From: Salinisphaera sp. G21_0 | GTDB lineage: Bacteria; Pseudomonadota; Gammaproteobacteria; Pseudomonadales; Endozoicomonadaceae | Reading direction: 5' to 3' | Length of the DNA: 64,000 nt | Assembly (NCBI RefSeq): GCF_017744115.1 | Contig: NZ_JAGHQW010000016.1 | Coordinates: 43,686-107,685, forward strand | Shown: positions 9,642 through 18,287 of the stretch, in pieces | How positions within the stretch are numbered: position 1 is the first letter of the stretch | Layout: every line of letters begins with the position of its first letter | Notes under the pieces: generated by a model | Database searches by the model: none | What the model saw: only the letters and a program-made list of their open reading frames with translations | Told to the model about the DNA's origin: nothing | Position numbers and translations under genes: made by a program

Positions 9642-9980
9642 TTACATCAAAGCCAGGTCAACCAGCAACTTTTCTGCACTCTGTTTTTGTTTCATAAAAG
9701 CAATGACGTAACCCTTACCGGATTGATCATCGAATCGGTATAACACTTTATAGTGTTTCATTAGATTTAACTGACGGTAGTCGTGAATTCCAACCAGAGC
9801 CAGCTCCGGGCAAACAGGTCTTATGGCAACATCCTGAATCAGCGCTGTCGATGTCTCAATCAGCTCAGTCAACAACTGGTTCAAGTCATCCCCACTATAA
9901 AATGCGCTCATATACCCTTTAAGCAAGCTCAGGGTCAGAAAGCCGGTTTCAGTGATTTCGACGGTGACAGGCTTACTCAT
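9642..9980 (-). CDS. Toxin, RelE/ParE-like (plasmid stabilisation type)
   Basis: A 112-residue protein. The central helices (LNQLLTELIETSTALIQD) and the C-terminal strands (HYKVLYRFDDQSGKGYVIAFMKQKQSAEKLL) fit the ParE/RelE toxin fold. The start at 9980 is chosen because it overlaps the antitoxin stop by 8 nt (ATGAGTAA); longer starts would run through most of the antitoxin gene. Second gene of a two-gene operon, antitoxin first. Confidence 0.75.
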   Translation of the reverse strand: MSKPVTVEITETGFLTLSLLKGYMSAFYSGDDLNQLLTELIETSTALIQDVAIRPVCPELALVGIHDYRQLNLMKHYKVLYRFDDQSGKGYVIAFMKQKQSAEKLLVDLALM

Positions 9981-10212
9981 TCCGCAACCTCTGGAGAGCC
10001 TCTTCCGGTGACATGGTGTTCCCGTTTCGAATATCTCTCTCAGCACGATTGGCAAGTTTGAGCAGGGCAATTGCCTCATCCCGCATTGAGGCTTCCTTTT
10101 CGGAATATATTCGATATACCGGTAAACCATGCTGGGTAATGCGTAATGGCCCGTCCTCTACATCCAGTTTGGCCGCATTCTGTTTCAGGTAGCTTAATGT
10201 TTGTGTTTCCAT
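9973..10212 (-). CDS. Antitoxin, Phd/YefM-like
   Basis: A 79-residue protein. The N-terminal segment (LSYLKQNAAKLDVEDGPLRITQHGLPVYRI) matches the Phd/YefM DNA-binding fold, in which a short helix is followed by 'PL-x-IT-x-G-x-P' and a strand. The C-terminal half is helical and charged and would bind the toxin. An inverted repeat just upstream of the start is a likely self-operator. Confidence 0.75.
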   Translation of the reverse strand: METQTLSYLKQNAAKLDVEDGPLRITQHGLPVYRIYSEKEASMRDEAIALLKLANRAERDIRNGNTMSPEEALQRLRNE

Positions 10213-10229
10213 GGATTCTCTCTTTTGTC

Positions 10230-10256
10230 GGTCTATTAATGGTCTGATTATAGACC
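10230..10256. promoter_or_regulatory. Probable operator of the Phd/ParE-like module
   Basis: GGTCTAT (10230-10236) and ATAGACC (10250-10256) form an inverted repeat, with a further GGTCTG between them. It sits 18 nt upstream of the antitoxin start, where Phd-type antitoxins bind to repress their own operon. Confidence 0.5.
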
Positions 10257-10402
10257 ACTGCGCCCAAAAGTTCAGGTTATGCTGGGCGACCGTTAACGTT
10301 AAAAATGCCTCTCCAATTCAAGGGACTGGAGGACCGCGCCAGCAGCTGTTGTGCTGATCTTTGCTCTTAAGCACAACGCCCGCCAGTCGCCAGTTGTTTC
10401 CC

Positions 10403-10452
10403 AAAACCGGTGTCAAAAACCGGTGTCTTTGAATCTACATAAAACCGGTGTC
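10403..10452. repeat. Three copies of a 12-bp repeat
   Basis: AAAACCGGTGTC occurs at 10403-10414, 10416-10427 and 10441-10452. The last is followed by AGGTCTTGAATCTTGAA. From memory, 'GGTGTCAGGTCTTG' motifs are common near REP-associated tyrosine transposase genes, but no such gene is here. The surrounding 10257-10556 stretch has no ORF I can support. Confidence 0.6.
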
Positions 10453-10556
10453 AGGTCTTGAATCTTGAATGTGTTCAAAAATAAAGACCTAATGGAATGG
10501 TCCGCCCCGCTCCCAAAACGGCTTCAAATGAGCCAAGATAGAATGAGTTGTGCAGA

Positions 10557-11951
10557 GGGTGCTCTCTCAGGTTAATAGCTCACTCAGCAATCAAGTAGAA
10601 CTTTGCCTGACATAACGTTAGACCACAGTTGTTCCCAGCGCCCCTTGCTATGGATAAGAGACCTTGTTTCCAGCAGTACTTCTGCCCCGGCTAATTTCCA
10701 CCTCATTCCTGAACCGCATAGCCGTTGTTTGACCAATGTCTTGCATGCTGCTTCTGTGACTCCGGAACCGATCGGCCAGTTGTGCTCCAGAGCCTCTTGA
10801 TACTTCATTAAGTGATGATTGTTGGTAAAGTAGGTCACTGCCTTGTAACGCTTTTCTATCAGTGCTGTCGTCTTTTTTGGGAGTTCTGCTGATTCAATTT
10901 CCTTCAGTATTTTCCTGGCCGCACCGAATGTGTGTTTCAGGTTATGGAGCCTATCTTCTAACCAGAGCTTTCTCCTGGTTTTACTGTCCGGAAATAATGC
11001 TTCTGCTGCCCCGGCCAAGTATTCCGAGGCATGATAAAAATCGAGTATCTGAGCAGAGGTATGCTTCGTCAGATAGCGCCAGTTTTCTTTAGCCCCATCA
11101 GCGACACCCACATAAGTCGCTTGTGGGTAAAGGCGTTTTAGTTTTGCAATCTCCTCGTCCAGTTTGCCCATAAAGCTTTGCTTGCCATATTCAGGTGAGC
11201 TGGCGGTATAAATAGTGTGCAATCGATCACCATTGGCCGAGTAAAGACTCAGGGTTCCACACATCGCTTCTCTCCAGCCGTGTTCACAGAGCAACATGCA
11301 GGTGCCATCCAGACCTATGGCAATGGTTTCGACAGGTTCTGGCAGGAGCGGCAAGTCATATTCGATGTCTTTCTGGTCTTCAATTAATGCACCTACCTTG
11401 TCGGATAAATGCTTGATATACGAGTTAGACAGAGTTCTTTGATGGTTGGTTGCAAAGTCTTCTTTAACAGCAGGAGCGGGCATCTGGCTGTATTTCCAAG
11501 CGAGTGTTTTGGCAAACTTGGGGGTAGCTGAGCCGACAATACCAGTGCGAAGATCAAGAGGCACCAGCGTAACACCACCTCTGACCCCCTGATAAACAGA
11601 ACGTTCCATAGGCACACATCCATACATGGTTTCATATCGCTTCAGTACCTTTCCCTTGTAACTCCACTTCTGCTGGTTTACGACAATGGGGTCTTTGTTG
11701 GGTGGTTCAAACAGTTCAAGCAACTCTTTTGTTCCGAGCTGCCCTGCTTCATTCAATGCTCGCTGTAGCCCATCTTCAAGATCCAGCATGTTGCCAGATT
11801 CAATGGGTACTTCAATTTGCAACACAATGGTTTTTGGTTTATGGGCAACGACAGAAGCAGGCATGGCGACAGATTAAGACTGTGAAAGATGGTTCCCATA
11901 ATAGTCGTGATTGGGGTGCACATAGGTTTCAATTATTCAGAGAGAACACCC
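10557..11951 (-). mobile_element. ISKra4-family insertion sequence
   Basis: The element is bounded by imperfect terminal inverted repeats: GGGTGCTCTCTCAG at 10557-10570 and CAGAGAGAACACCC at 11938-11951, 12 of 14 positions paired. The length is 1395 bp with one transposase gene on the minus strand. I cannot see a clear target-site duplication, so the outer border could shift by a few bases. Confidence 0.75.
10584..11864 (-). CDS. ISKra4-family transposase
   Basis: A 426-residue DDE-type transposase. Family hallmarks are the GLDGTCM segment with the first Asp (about residue 199), YVGVADGAKENW with the second Asp, and the C-terminal WPIGSGVTEAACKTLVKQR with the catalytic Glu, followed by GSGMRW. 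The gene fills most of the element and shows no frameshift, so it may be functional. Confidence 0.9.
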   Translation of the reverse strand: MPASVVAHKPKTIVLQIEVPIESGNMLDLEDGLQRALNEAGQLGTKELLELFEPPNKDPIVVNQQKWSYKGKVLKRYETMYGCVPMERSVYQGVRGGVTLVPLDLRTGIVGSATPKFAKTLAWKYSQMPAPAVKEDFATNHQRTLSNSYIKHLSDKVGALIEDQKDIEYDLPLLPEPVETIAIGLDGTCMLLCEHGWREAMCGTLSLYSANGDRLHTIYTASSPEYGKQSFMGKLDEEIAKLKRLYPQATYVGVADGAKENWRYLTKHTSAQILDFYHASEYLAGAAEALFPDSKTRRKLWLEDRLHNLKHTFGAARKILKEIESAELPKKTTALIEKRYKAVTYFTNNHHLMKYQEALEHNWPIGSGVTEAACKTLVKQRLCGSGMRWKLAGAEVLLETRSLIHSKGRWEQLWSNVMSGKVLLDC

Positions 11952-11994
11952 GCCATTCTTGGCCTTAATGTCATCAAAAAGACCTTCAGCTTTT

Positions 11995-13023
11995 TTAGGA
12001 AATAAGATTATTTACAACTTCAACAGCTACGTCACTACTGTGAACTCCCATACCTCTGCCTTTAGGGTCCGGTAATGTCATAATTGAGCCGATCAAATTA
12101 CCTTTTAAAATAAGACCTGCTTTTCCATTTCCGCTGGGAGAAACTGGATCACCTTCGATTCGAACATTCTGAATATTATCTTTTGCCATATTTACACGAT
12201 CATCACCTAACTTGTTTAACGTACTCTGTGAAAGTCCGGCAGGATTAATCGTAATCGCTCCTGCCAAACGGTCAGGGTTATGCTTGCCCTGCACAGCAGT
12301 GTAGGCAAATTGTGCCAGGCCACCCCCCAATGAATGTCCGGCAACCGAGAATTTTGCATCTGATAGAGGTTCGTGTGAGAGAAGAAGATCGAAAATAGCT
12401 GCTGCACTTTGGTACATGGGGGATTCCATGCCCAGCCACTGAGTAAGGTCTGTTTTTACTGTTCCGCTGCGGCCCGTTACTTGTTGAGAGCCGGGTTCGG
12501 TCCCGGCAAATGACAGCACGATTTCGTCTCCTTTGCGCACGATCAATGCTTTTGCATTATCAGCTGTATGAATCAGTCCGGTTTTATCATCGTAAAGCAT
12601 TTGCAATTCAACGGGTAACTCCTCACGAGTCAAAAGTGAGCAATCAGGAGGAATTTTATCAGCTTCCTGAAACCCTTTATATGCTGCCGCTCCGAGCATA
12701 ATATGGCTTTGGATGTTTTTCTGTTCGTTAGTAGCCATATTTGAGAAATCATCAGATTGTTGTATGTTCGTGTGCGGTGCTTTTTCAACTTGCTTTATAT
12801 CTTTGGATTTATCTCCGTTTGTAACTGCCTGGCCACGCTGTTTTATCAGTGAAGCATTAAGCTTTATTGCCTGTTTAACTTGTTTGTTAAACTGTTTTTT
12901 TGATAAAGCGTCAGCCCCTTTTACGCCTATTAAACCTTTTTTACGAAGACTGTTAATAAAATTATTTGCAAACTTCTTTTCAAAGACGCCCTTACCAGCA
13001 TCCGGCTTTTCACTATTCAGCAT
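11995..13023 (-). CDS. Lipase-like protein (class 3 lipase fold)
   Basis: A 342-residue protein with a basic, probably disordered N-terminal ~95 residues and an alpha/beta hydrolase domain from about 105. The nucleophile elbow GHSLGGG places Ser at 231, and the VLSFAGTEPGS segment (about 169-179) is typical of the strand before the oxyanion region in class 3 lipases. Asp in EGDPVS and His in MGVHSSD could complete the triad. No signal peptide is visible, so any export would need a dedicated secretion system. The ATG lies in the tail of the preceding ORF at an A9 run, and the two could form one longer protein (see 13013-13306). Confidence 0.7.
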   Translation of the reverse strand: MLNSEKPDAGKGVFEKKFANNFINSLRKKGLIGVKGADALSKKQFNKQVKQAIKLNASLIKQRGQAVTNGDKSKDIKQVEKAPHTNIQQSDDFSNMATNEQKNIQSHIMLGAAAYKGFQEADKIPPDCSLLTREELPVELQMLYDDKTGLIHTADNAKALIVRKGDEIVLSFAGTEPGSQQVTGRSGTVKTDLTQWLGMESPMYQSAAAIFDLLLSHEPLSDAKFSVAGHSLGGGLAQFAYTAVQGKHNPDRLAGAITINPAGLSQSTLNKLGDDRVNMAKDNIQNVRIEGDPVSPSGNGKAGLILKGNLIGSIMTLPDPKGRGMGVHSSDVAVEVVNNLIS

Positions 13024-13306
13024 TTTTTTTTACAACGGCACTTTGATTTTTTGAAACTCTTATTTTTGCTTCAATGACGTTTTGTGCTGCAATTTTTCGA
13101 TCTTTAATAGGCTTTTTGGGAGCTTTGCCAGATGTTTTGACTCCACTGAAACAGCGTTTTATGGAGCTCCTTGATACGTTAAATCGGCCAAATTTTTTTT
13201 CAGCATAAACTGGTGCAGATGCAGGTCTATTATTTTCAATGTTTGATGGGATTGGTGTAGAACCATTGACACTCTGAACCATTCCTTGATTTCCTTTATA
13301 CTTCAA
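13013..13306 (-). CDS. Small basic ORF upstream of, and overlapping, the lipase-like gene
   Basis: A 97-residue, Lys/Arg/Ser-rich, low-complexity protein without a recognised family. It ends 11 nt inside the lipase-like gene. The overlap starts in nine consecutive A residues (minus strand, complement of 13023-13031). Loss of one A would join the two frames into a protein of about 436 residues. The composition resembles the unstructured N-terminus of the lipase-like gene, so this may be the true 5' part of a longer effector-like gene, read by slippage or broken by a one-base change. Confidence 0.45.
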   Translation of the reverse strand: MKYKGNQGMVQSVNGSTPIPSNIENNRPASAPVYAEKKFGRFNVSRSSIKRCFSGVKTSGKAPKKPIKDRKIAAQNVIEAKIRVSKNQSAVVKKNAE

Positions 13307-13445
13307 CCTTGTACTGTGTCAGAATAGGTGTGATTCGTTTTATCTATTCATTTTGAACAACCACTTTTTACCCAACACTAACGGATTTTCCTTCACGGTA
13401 ATTGATTAGTCATCCCAAAACTCTGCCTGACTGCTGCCATTAACG

Positions 13446-13529
13446 TTATTCCCTTGATGTTGGCGACACCCCGCCCCTTTCAGAAATGAGCACCTTAATA
13501 AACTGTTGCCAGATGTTAGTGGATGCCAA
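13446..13529 (-). pseudogene. Remnant of small phage protein (NIWQQF type)
   Basis: From a TTG at 13529 the minus strand reads ASTNIWQQFIKVLISERGG and stops after 27 codons. The first ten residues match the intact protein at 9350-9583 (ATTNIWQQF). It has lost its C-terminal part and lies 7 bp outside the end of the IS21-family element. Confidence 0.6.
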
Positions 13530-13619
13530 TGGTGCGTATTCTGGCGAACATGAACGCTCATTCTGGTGTATCGTGAACACCTTCACTCCCTTAAGCATCG
13601 TCTCCTTTAATTTCTAGCT

Positions 13620-14384
13620 TTAGTGTTCACGGTCCGCCAGTTTTGCTTTCGTTTTTCTCATGGATTCTCCCTTGAGTTCTATCCGGTGGGCGTTGTGGGT
13701 CAACCGATCCAGAATCGCATCGGCCAGGGTGGCATCGCCTATGCTACTGTGCCATTTCGACACCGGCAGCTGGCTGGTGACGATGGTTGAGCTCTGGTTG
13801 TGCCGATCATCCATGATTTCCAGCAGGTCGTTGCGCTGGCTCTGACTCAGGGGCTCAAGGCCCCAGTCATCAACTATCAGCAGGTCAACCCTGGCCAGTT
13901 GCCTGAGCTGTTTCGTATAACTGCCATCGCCGTGTGCTATGGTCATGGCTTCCAGCAACCGGGAGGTGCGGAAGTAGCGAACGCTGTAACCACGCAGACA
14001 GGCACCGTGCCCGAAGGCACAGCTCAACCAGCTTTTACCCGTACCACAGGGGCCGGTCAGCAGCAGGTTCTGCTTGCGGCGCAGCCAGTCACAGGTGACC
14101 AGTGTCGCTATTTTCGATTTGCTGATGCCCCGTGGCTGCTCGTAGTCAATGTCTTCCAGGGTGGCCGCCAGCTTGAAGCGTGCAGCCCTGAGCAACCTTG
14201 CCAACCGCTTGTTGTTGCGGTCGGCATCTTCCTGGTCAACCAGCAGGTCAAGTCGTTCTTCGAAGCTGAGCCCCTCATAGGTGCCTGGCTGCTCCTGCTG
14301 AAGCTGCAGGGCATCGGCCATACCGCTGAGTCTGAGGGCACGTAAACGGGTCATGGTTTGATTGATCATGCCCTTAACCCTCAT
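13620..14384 (-). CDS. istB: IS21-family helper ATPase IstB
   Basis: A 254-residue AAA+ ATPase that assists IstA in transposition. The Walker A motif is GPCGTGKS (about residues 112-119) and Walker B is LLIVDDWG (about 168-175). The usual N-terminal LSGMADAL segment is present. The start overlaps the istA stop by 4 nt (ATGA), the normal IS21 arrangement. The reading frame is intact. Confidence 0.92.
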   Translation of the reverse strand: MRVKGMINQTMTRLRALRLSGMADALQLQQEQPGTYEGLSFEERLDLLVDQEDADRNNKRLARLLRAARFKLAATLEDIDYEQPRGISKSKIATLVTCDWLRRKQNLLLTGPCGTGKSWLSCAFGHGACLRGYSVRYFRTSRLLEAMTIAHGDGSYTKQLRQLARVDLLIVDDWGLEPLSQSQRNDLLEIMDDRHNQSSTIVTSQLPVSKWHSSIGDATLADAILDRLTHNAHRIELKGESMRKTKAKLADREH

Positions 14385-15933
14385 TGAAAGAAGTCAGCAC
14401 CACGAATGTTCTCGTGGCTGACGGTGACACGGGTTTCCTGTTCTTTCGCCGGTGTTAACGGAAACTTGTCCAGTCCGGACTGCAGGATGGAACGCACATT
14501 GGCAACCCGTCGTCCGCCACAGGCAATGGCCCGATGGCAGGCAGCATTCAGACGCTGGGTACCGTATTCCCGCTCCATGTTCAGAAGCCCGAGACAGGCC
14601 CGGTAAGCCTGTTCCGGGTGTTGCTTGCTATCCAACAGTTGCTGGGTAAATCCGAGCACATCAGGCCCGATTTTCTGTGCCCAGTTCTTAAGCCGACCGG
14701 ATGTCCACTGTTGCTGTTTCTGGTGCCGGGTTGGCATGTGTTCAGGCCGGGTGGTAAAGCCTCCGCTGTTATACTGCCGTACGTGGCTGGTGACCGGTTT
14801 GCCTTTGTAGAGTATCTGGACCGTGCGGTGACTGGCCCTGATTTCCACCTCTTCTTTTACCAGCTGGTGTGGTACGGAGTAGAAGTGGTCGCTGAACCGG
14901 ATATGGTAATCAATGCTGACCCTGGCCACCTTGAACTCCAGGTGCTCAAAGGCCTGTCTGGGTAATGGCATCAGGGCCGGTCTGTCCAGCTCATCAAACA
15001 GACTGCGCCGACAGCCTTTTTGCTGCCGGAATGGCCGGTTATTCAGGTCTTCCAGCAAGCGTCCTATTTCCCAGTTCAGCTCTGACAGGGAGAAGAACCT
15101 GTGGTGACGCAGGCGCATCAGGATCCAGCGCTCCACCAGTTGGACGCCGACTTCTACCTTGGCCTTATCCTTCGGTTTATAAGGCCTTGCCGGCATAATC
15201 GAGCAACCAAAGTGTTCAGCCATGTGCAGGTAGCTTCGGTTGATGTCCGGGTCGTATCGGCAGGCTTTGGTCACGGCGCTGCGCAGGTTATCCGGCACCA
15301 GCATTTCAGGGACACCGCCAAAGAACTTGAAGGCACGCACCTGGGAGCTGATAAAGTCGGCAGAGCCCTGGGTCCAGGAAGCCTCGGCAAAGGTGTAATT
15401 GGAGGCACCCAGGACGGCAACGAAGATTTGTGCGGGCGCGGTTTCTCCGGTTGTCTTGTTCACCACAGGCACGGTCAGGCCAGCGTAATCAACAAACAGC
15501 TTCTCACCGGCCCGGTGATGCTGGCGCATGGAACGCTTTTGTTTGTTATTCCACTGCCGGTAACGGTGACAGAACTGAGAGTAACTGTAGGCATTGTGTG
15601 GTAGGCCTCACAGTACTCCTCCCACACCAGCTGCTTGGTCATCCCCTTAGACTTCAGCTCCTTATGAACCTCCTGCCAGTCGGGGTCGACCATATTCTGC
15701 TCAGGGCAGGTAACCGGTGCTGGAGCCAGTTTGTTGATCAGGGCCGTGTCGTCCATGCTCTCAGGCAGTGGCCAGGACAAGCCGACAGCCTCAAACCGGT
15801 TAAGGTATTTGTTAACCGCCCCGACACTGACGCGAGTGCTTCTGGATATTTGCCGGGTGCTGAGCTGGCACTCAAACCGGAGTCGAAAGATTTCCCGTAA
15901 TTTACGCATTGATAACCCCTTTTTCTTTTTCAT
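14381..15933 (-). pseudogene. istA: IstA transposase, broken by a 2-nt insertion
   Basis: The gene is in two frames. The first part (from 15933) has the helix-turn-helix (LSTRQISRSTRVSVGAVNKY) and runs to YCEAYH. The second part (ending 14381) carries the DDE core, starting around [18 protein letters not shown], with further catalytic segments. Reading across shows that CACACAATG at about 15592-15600 (complement TGTGTG) should be CACAATG; restoring this gives [18 protein letters not shown], a normal IstA sequence. A 2-nt slippage duplication therefore inactivated it, and the element probably cannot move on its own. Confidence 0.85.
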
Positions 15934-16164
15934 GCCGCTGAATCCTTTTTTTCATGGATTAGTGCAAGCGGCACAATGTGAGTAAAATCAATACCTAAGA
16001 GAGGTTTTTCGTTTGGTTTTACAATTCATTCTGGCACTGTGAACACCGATTCTGGAGGGTGTGAACAGTGATTCTGGAAAATTCCAAAAAGTGTTCACGG
16101 TAAAACCAGAATGGGTGTTCACGCTCGGCCAGAATGAGTGTTCACGGTTGGCCAGAATCAGTGT

Positions 16165-16401
16165 TCACGATGGGCCAGAATATGCAACATCCCACTCTGA
16201 CTGGGTGACTGCCAGTCGTCGTTGCTGAAAGCAGGGTTTCACCTGGTCATCCCGTAGCAACTCGTCATAGAGCCGCATGTCTCTGCCTCGCTGCTGGAGG
16301 ACGCTGTCTGGGTTCTCCATGAGCATATGGGTGTAGGCTTTGCTCATCAGAATGCCGTGGTCGGCTTGGGCGATTTCGCCGAGGGTGGGCTTTTTGTTCA
16401 T
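16165..16401 (-). pseudogene. Truncated phage portal protein (DUF935, Mu gp29-like)
   Basis: Residues 1 to about 73 match the N-terminus of Mu-type portal proteins: KKPTLGEIA, then YDELLRDDQVKPCFQQRRLAVTQSEWDV. The full family is about 500 residues. The frame runs into the IS21 end and stops there (YSGPS is element-encoded). The other flank of the element does not resume this gene, so DNA was also lost. It is evidence of a former Mu-like prophage. Confidence 0.75.
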
Positions 16402-16492
16402 GGTATCTACCTGCTTTCTTCCAAGCCCAGACCATAAGCTTTCAGGAACTTATTGCTAATACCTGAAAATTCCGAATTGACCACTTGAAAAC

Positions 16493-16507
16493 AACTACAT
16501 TGTAGTT
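16493..16507. promoter_or_regulatory. Probable BrnA operator
   Basis: AACTACA-T-TGTAGTT is a perfect 15-bp palindrome ending 12 nt before the brnT start. BrnA antitoxins repress their own promoter by binding such palindromes. Confidence 0.5.
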
Positions 16508-16519
16508 ACACTTTGTTGA

Positions 16520-16813
16520 ATGAAGCACCTTACCTTTGAATGGGATGATGATAAGTCCCGTAGTAATCTCAGAAAGCACGGTATCAGCTTTGATGAAGCC
16601 AGAAGCGTCTTTTTTGATGAGAATGGCTTGCTCATAGGCGACCCGGATCACTCGGAAATGGATGACCGTTTTATCCTTATTGGCATGAGTGCAAGCCTGA
16701 AAATTTTAGTTGCCTGTCACTGTTACCGAACGGATGAGGTGATCCGGATTTTTTCCGCGAGGAGTGCAACCAAAAAAGAAACCGACATCTACACAGCGAG
16801 AATGAAGCCATGA
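16520..16813 (+). CDS. brnT: BrnT-family ribonuclease toxin
   Basis: A 97-residue toxin with the BrnT signature: FEWDDDKSRSNLRKHGISFDEARSVFFDE at the N-terminus and the C-terminal strand IRIFSARSATKKE. BrnT is a RelE-fold RNase that stops translation. The downstream antitoxin overlaps by 4 nt (ATGA), giving the toxin-first order that is normal for brnTA. Confidence 0.9.
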   Translation: MKHLTFEWDDDKSRSNLRKHGISFDEARSVFFDENGLLIGDPDHSEMDDRFILIGMSASLKILVACHCYRTDEVIRIFSARSATKKETDIYTARMKP

Positions 16814-17019
16814 GAGAAGAGTATGATTTTAGCCAGGGCGAAAAAAACCCTTACGCCAAGAAGCTGAAAAAGCAGATGACCATTCGCATTGATGAGGATG
16901 TGATTGATTATTTTAAAGCCCTCTCTGACGAAATGGGGATACCCTATCAGAGCCTGATTAATCTCTACCTTAAAGATTGTGCTGCCAATCAGCGGAAACT
17001 GTCGATGTCCTGGAGGTAG
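16810..17019 (+). CDS. brnA: BrnA-family antitoxin
   Basis: A 69-residue antitoxin. The segment KKQMTIRIDEDVIDYFKALS followed by MGIPYQSLINLYLKD is the ribbon-helix-helix DNA-binding domain of BrnA, usually placed at the C-terminus as here. It binds BrnT and represses the operon. It is the last gene before ssrA. Confidence 0.9.
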   Translation: MREEYDFSQGEKNPYAKKLKKQMTIRIDEDVIDYFKALSDEMGIPYQSLINLYLKDCAANQRKLSMSWR

Positions 17020-17111
17020 CTTCAGTACCCCCTGAAATCATTGTTGCCTCTTGCGCTGCCATAGCCATTCGACATTTTTCGACACCCTGCTAATTTGTGC
17101 ACGGCGCATAT

Positions 17112-17146
17112 AAAAAAAACCTGTAAATCAATGATCTACAGGGTTT
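17112..17146 (-). terminator. Terminator of ssrA
   Basis: On the minus strand AACCCTGTA and TTACAGGTT pair around a ten-base loop and are followed by a run of eight T. It begins just beyond the CCA end of tmRNA. Confidence 0.75.
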
Positions 17147-17151
17147 GTATG

Positions 17152-17517
17152 TGGTGGAGGCGGCGGGACTTGAACCCGCGTCCGCCAGCTCTACGCCTTC
17201 GGCTCTACATGCTTAGTTTCCGTTATTAAGTTAACGCAGAACGACCCAACGGTCAGGGTGACACTGCGCGATCCTGTGGATTTAACCCACCGGCTCCAGG
17301 AAGACCGATGTGGCGATTCTATTTTCGGTAACGATCAATTTCCACCCAACAGACAAGACAGAGTGATCGGGAGAAAGCTGTTATTAGGCAGCCATTGCTC
17401 CGTTGAAGCTATTATCGTTAGCAACTACACGTTTGTAGCGTTTTGATTTACGAGAGCCGCTACGCCCTCGACATGCACCTTGGGTTTCGTAACCGTCGTC
17501 GAATCCTGATCGCCCCC
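17152..17517 (-). ncRNA. ssrA: tmRNA
   Basis: A 366-nt tmRNA on the minus strand. The 5' GGGGGCG pairs with the 3' CGCCTCC ahead of encoded CCA, and the T-arm GGGTTCAAGTCCC is present. The tag frame occupies 17384-17422 and reads ANDNSFNGAMAA followed by TAA; most gammaproteobacterial tags end ALAA. tmRNA rescues stalled ribosomes with SmpB, whose gene lies about 290 nt away on the same strand. The 3' end is a common site for island integration, and the accessory island begins right after it. Confidence 0.95.
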
Positions 17518-17807
17518 AGTAACAAAACTTCGCCGTATTTATGCCAAAAGTGGATAGCAAATGCAACTGCGTTTAGTACATAAGTATTTTTACACTGCAA
17601 AAAATACCATTGTCGTTAAATTTTCCTGAGAAAGACTTTAAGCGCCTTCTGTATGAGTTACTGAGCCGGGGAACCGATCAGCAGCTGTTTTTATTCACTG
17701 CAAAGGCACAGGCACCGCTCAAGAACGAATCCCGAATCCAATAGCCAGGTGAATTGCATTAAGGAAAGGGAGTAAGCGGCACACAGTGAAACCGTGTGCC
17801 TGAGTTA
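17518..17807. other. smpB-ssrA spacer
   Basis: About 290 bases with the presumed ssrA promoter. A hairpin (GGCACAC at 17778 with GTGTGCC at 17794) follows the smpB stop; it lacks a T run, so I call it only a possible terminator. No ORF is supported. Confidence 0.45.
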
Positions 17808-18287
17808 TCAGCCGCGGTGCATAACCCGCTGCTTTTCAATATTCCACTCACGCTCTTTGGTAGCTGCACGCTTATCAAACTCTTTCTTACCCCGGGCAAG
17901 GGCAATCTGGCATTTGATCAGATGTCCTTTCCAGTAGAGTTTGGTGGCGATGCAGGCGTGGCCTTTTTGCTGGGTTACCGAGAACAGGTTGGCCAGTTCT
18001 CTGCGGTGCAGCAGCAGTTTACGGTCACGCAGAGGATCCGCCACAACATGGGTGGATGCGGTGATCAGCGGTGTGATCTGGGCACCAATCAACCAGGCTT
18101 CGCCATCTTTGAGCAGGACGTAACTGTCCACCAGCTGGACTTTGCCCTGCCGGAGGCTTTTCACTTCCCAACCGGCGAGGGAAATGCCTGCTTCGAAAGT
18201 CTCGTCGATGTGAAAATCGTGACGGGCTTTCTTGTTGACGACGATGGATGAGTCGCCCTGTTTGCCTTTCTTTGAACTTTTTGCCAT
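17808..18287 (-). CDS. smpB: SsrA-binding protein SmpB
   Basis: A 159-residue protein of normal length. Signature segments are [27 protein letters not shown] near the N-terminus and the basic C-terminal tail that mimics a tRNA anticodon arm in the ribosome ([15 protein letters not shown]). It binds tmRNA and is required for trans-translation. Adjacent to ssrA in the same orientation, a common arrangement. Confidence 0.97.
   Translation of the reverse strand: MAKSSKKGKQGDSSIVVNKKARHDFHIDETFEAGISLAGWEVKSLRQGKVQLVDSYVLLKDGEAWLIGAQITPLITASTHVVADPLRDRKLLLHRRELANLFSVTQQKGHACIATKLYWKGHLIKCQIALARGKKEFDKRAATKEREWNIEKQRVMHRG

Larger units (their letters stand above)
13537..16182 (-). mobile_element. 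IS21-family insertion sequence
   Basis: About 2.65 kb carrying istA and istB on the minus strand. The ends begin TATTCTGGC (13537) and end GCCAGAATA (16182), an exact 9-bp inverted match that extends imperfectly to about 30 bp. Multiple spaced copies of a 'GTGTTCACG..GGCCAGAAT' motif occur inside the right end (16030-16182), as expected for the repeated transposase sites of IS21 elements. I see no certain target duplication. It interrupts a phage portal gene. Confidence 0.8.
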
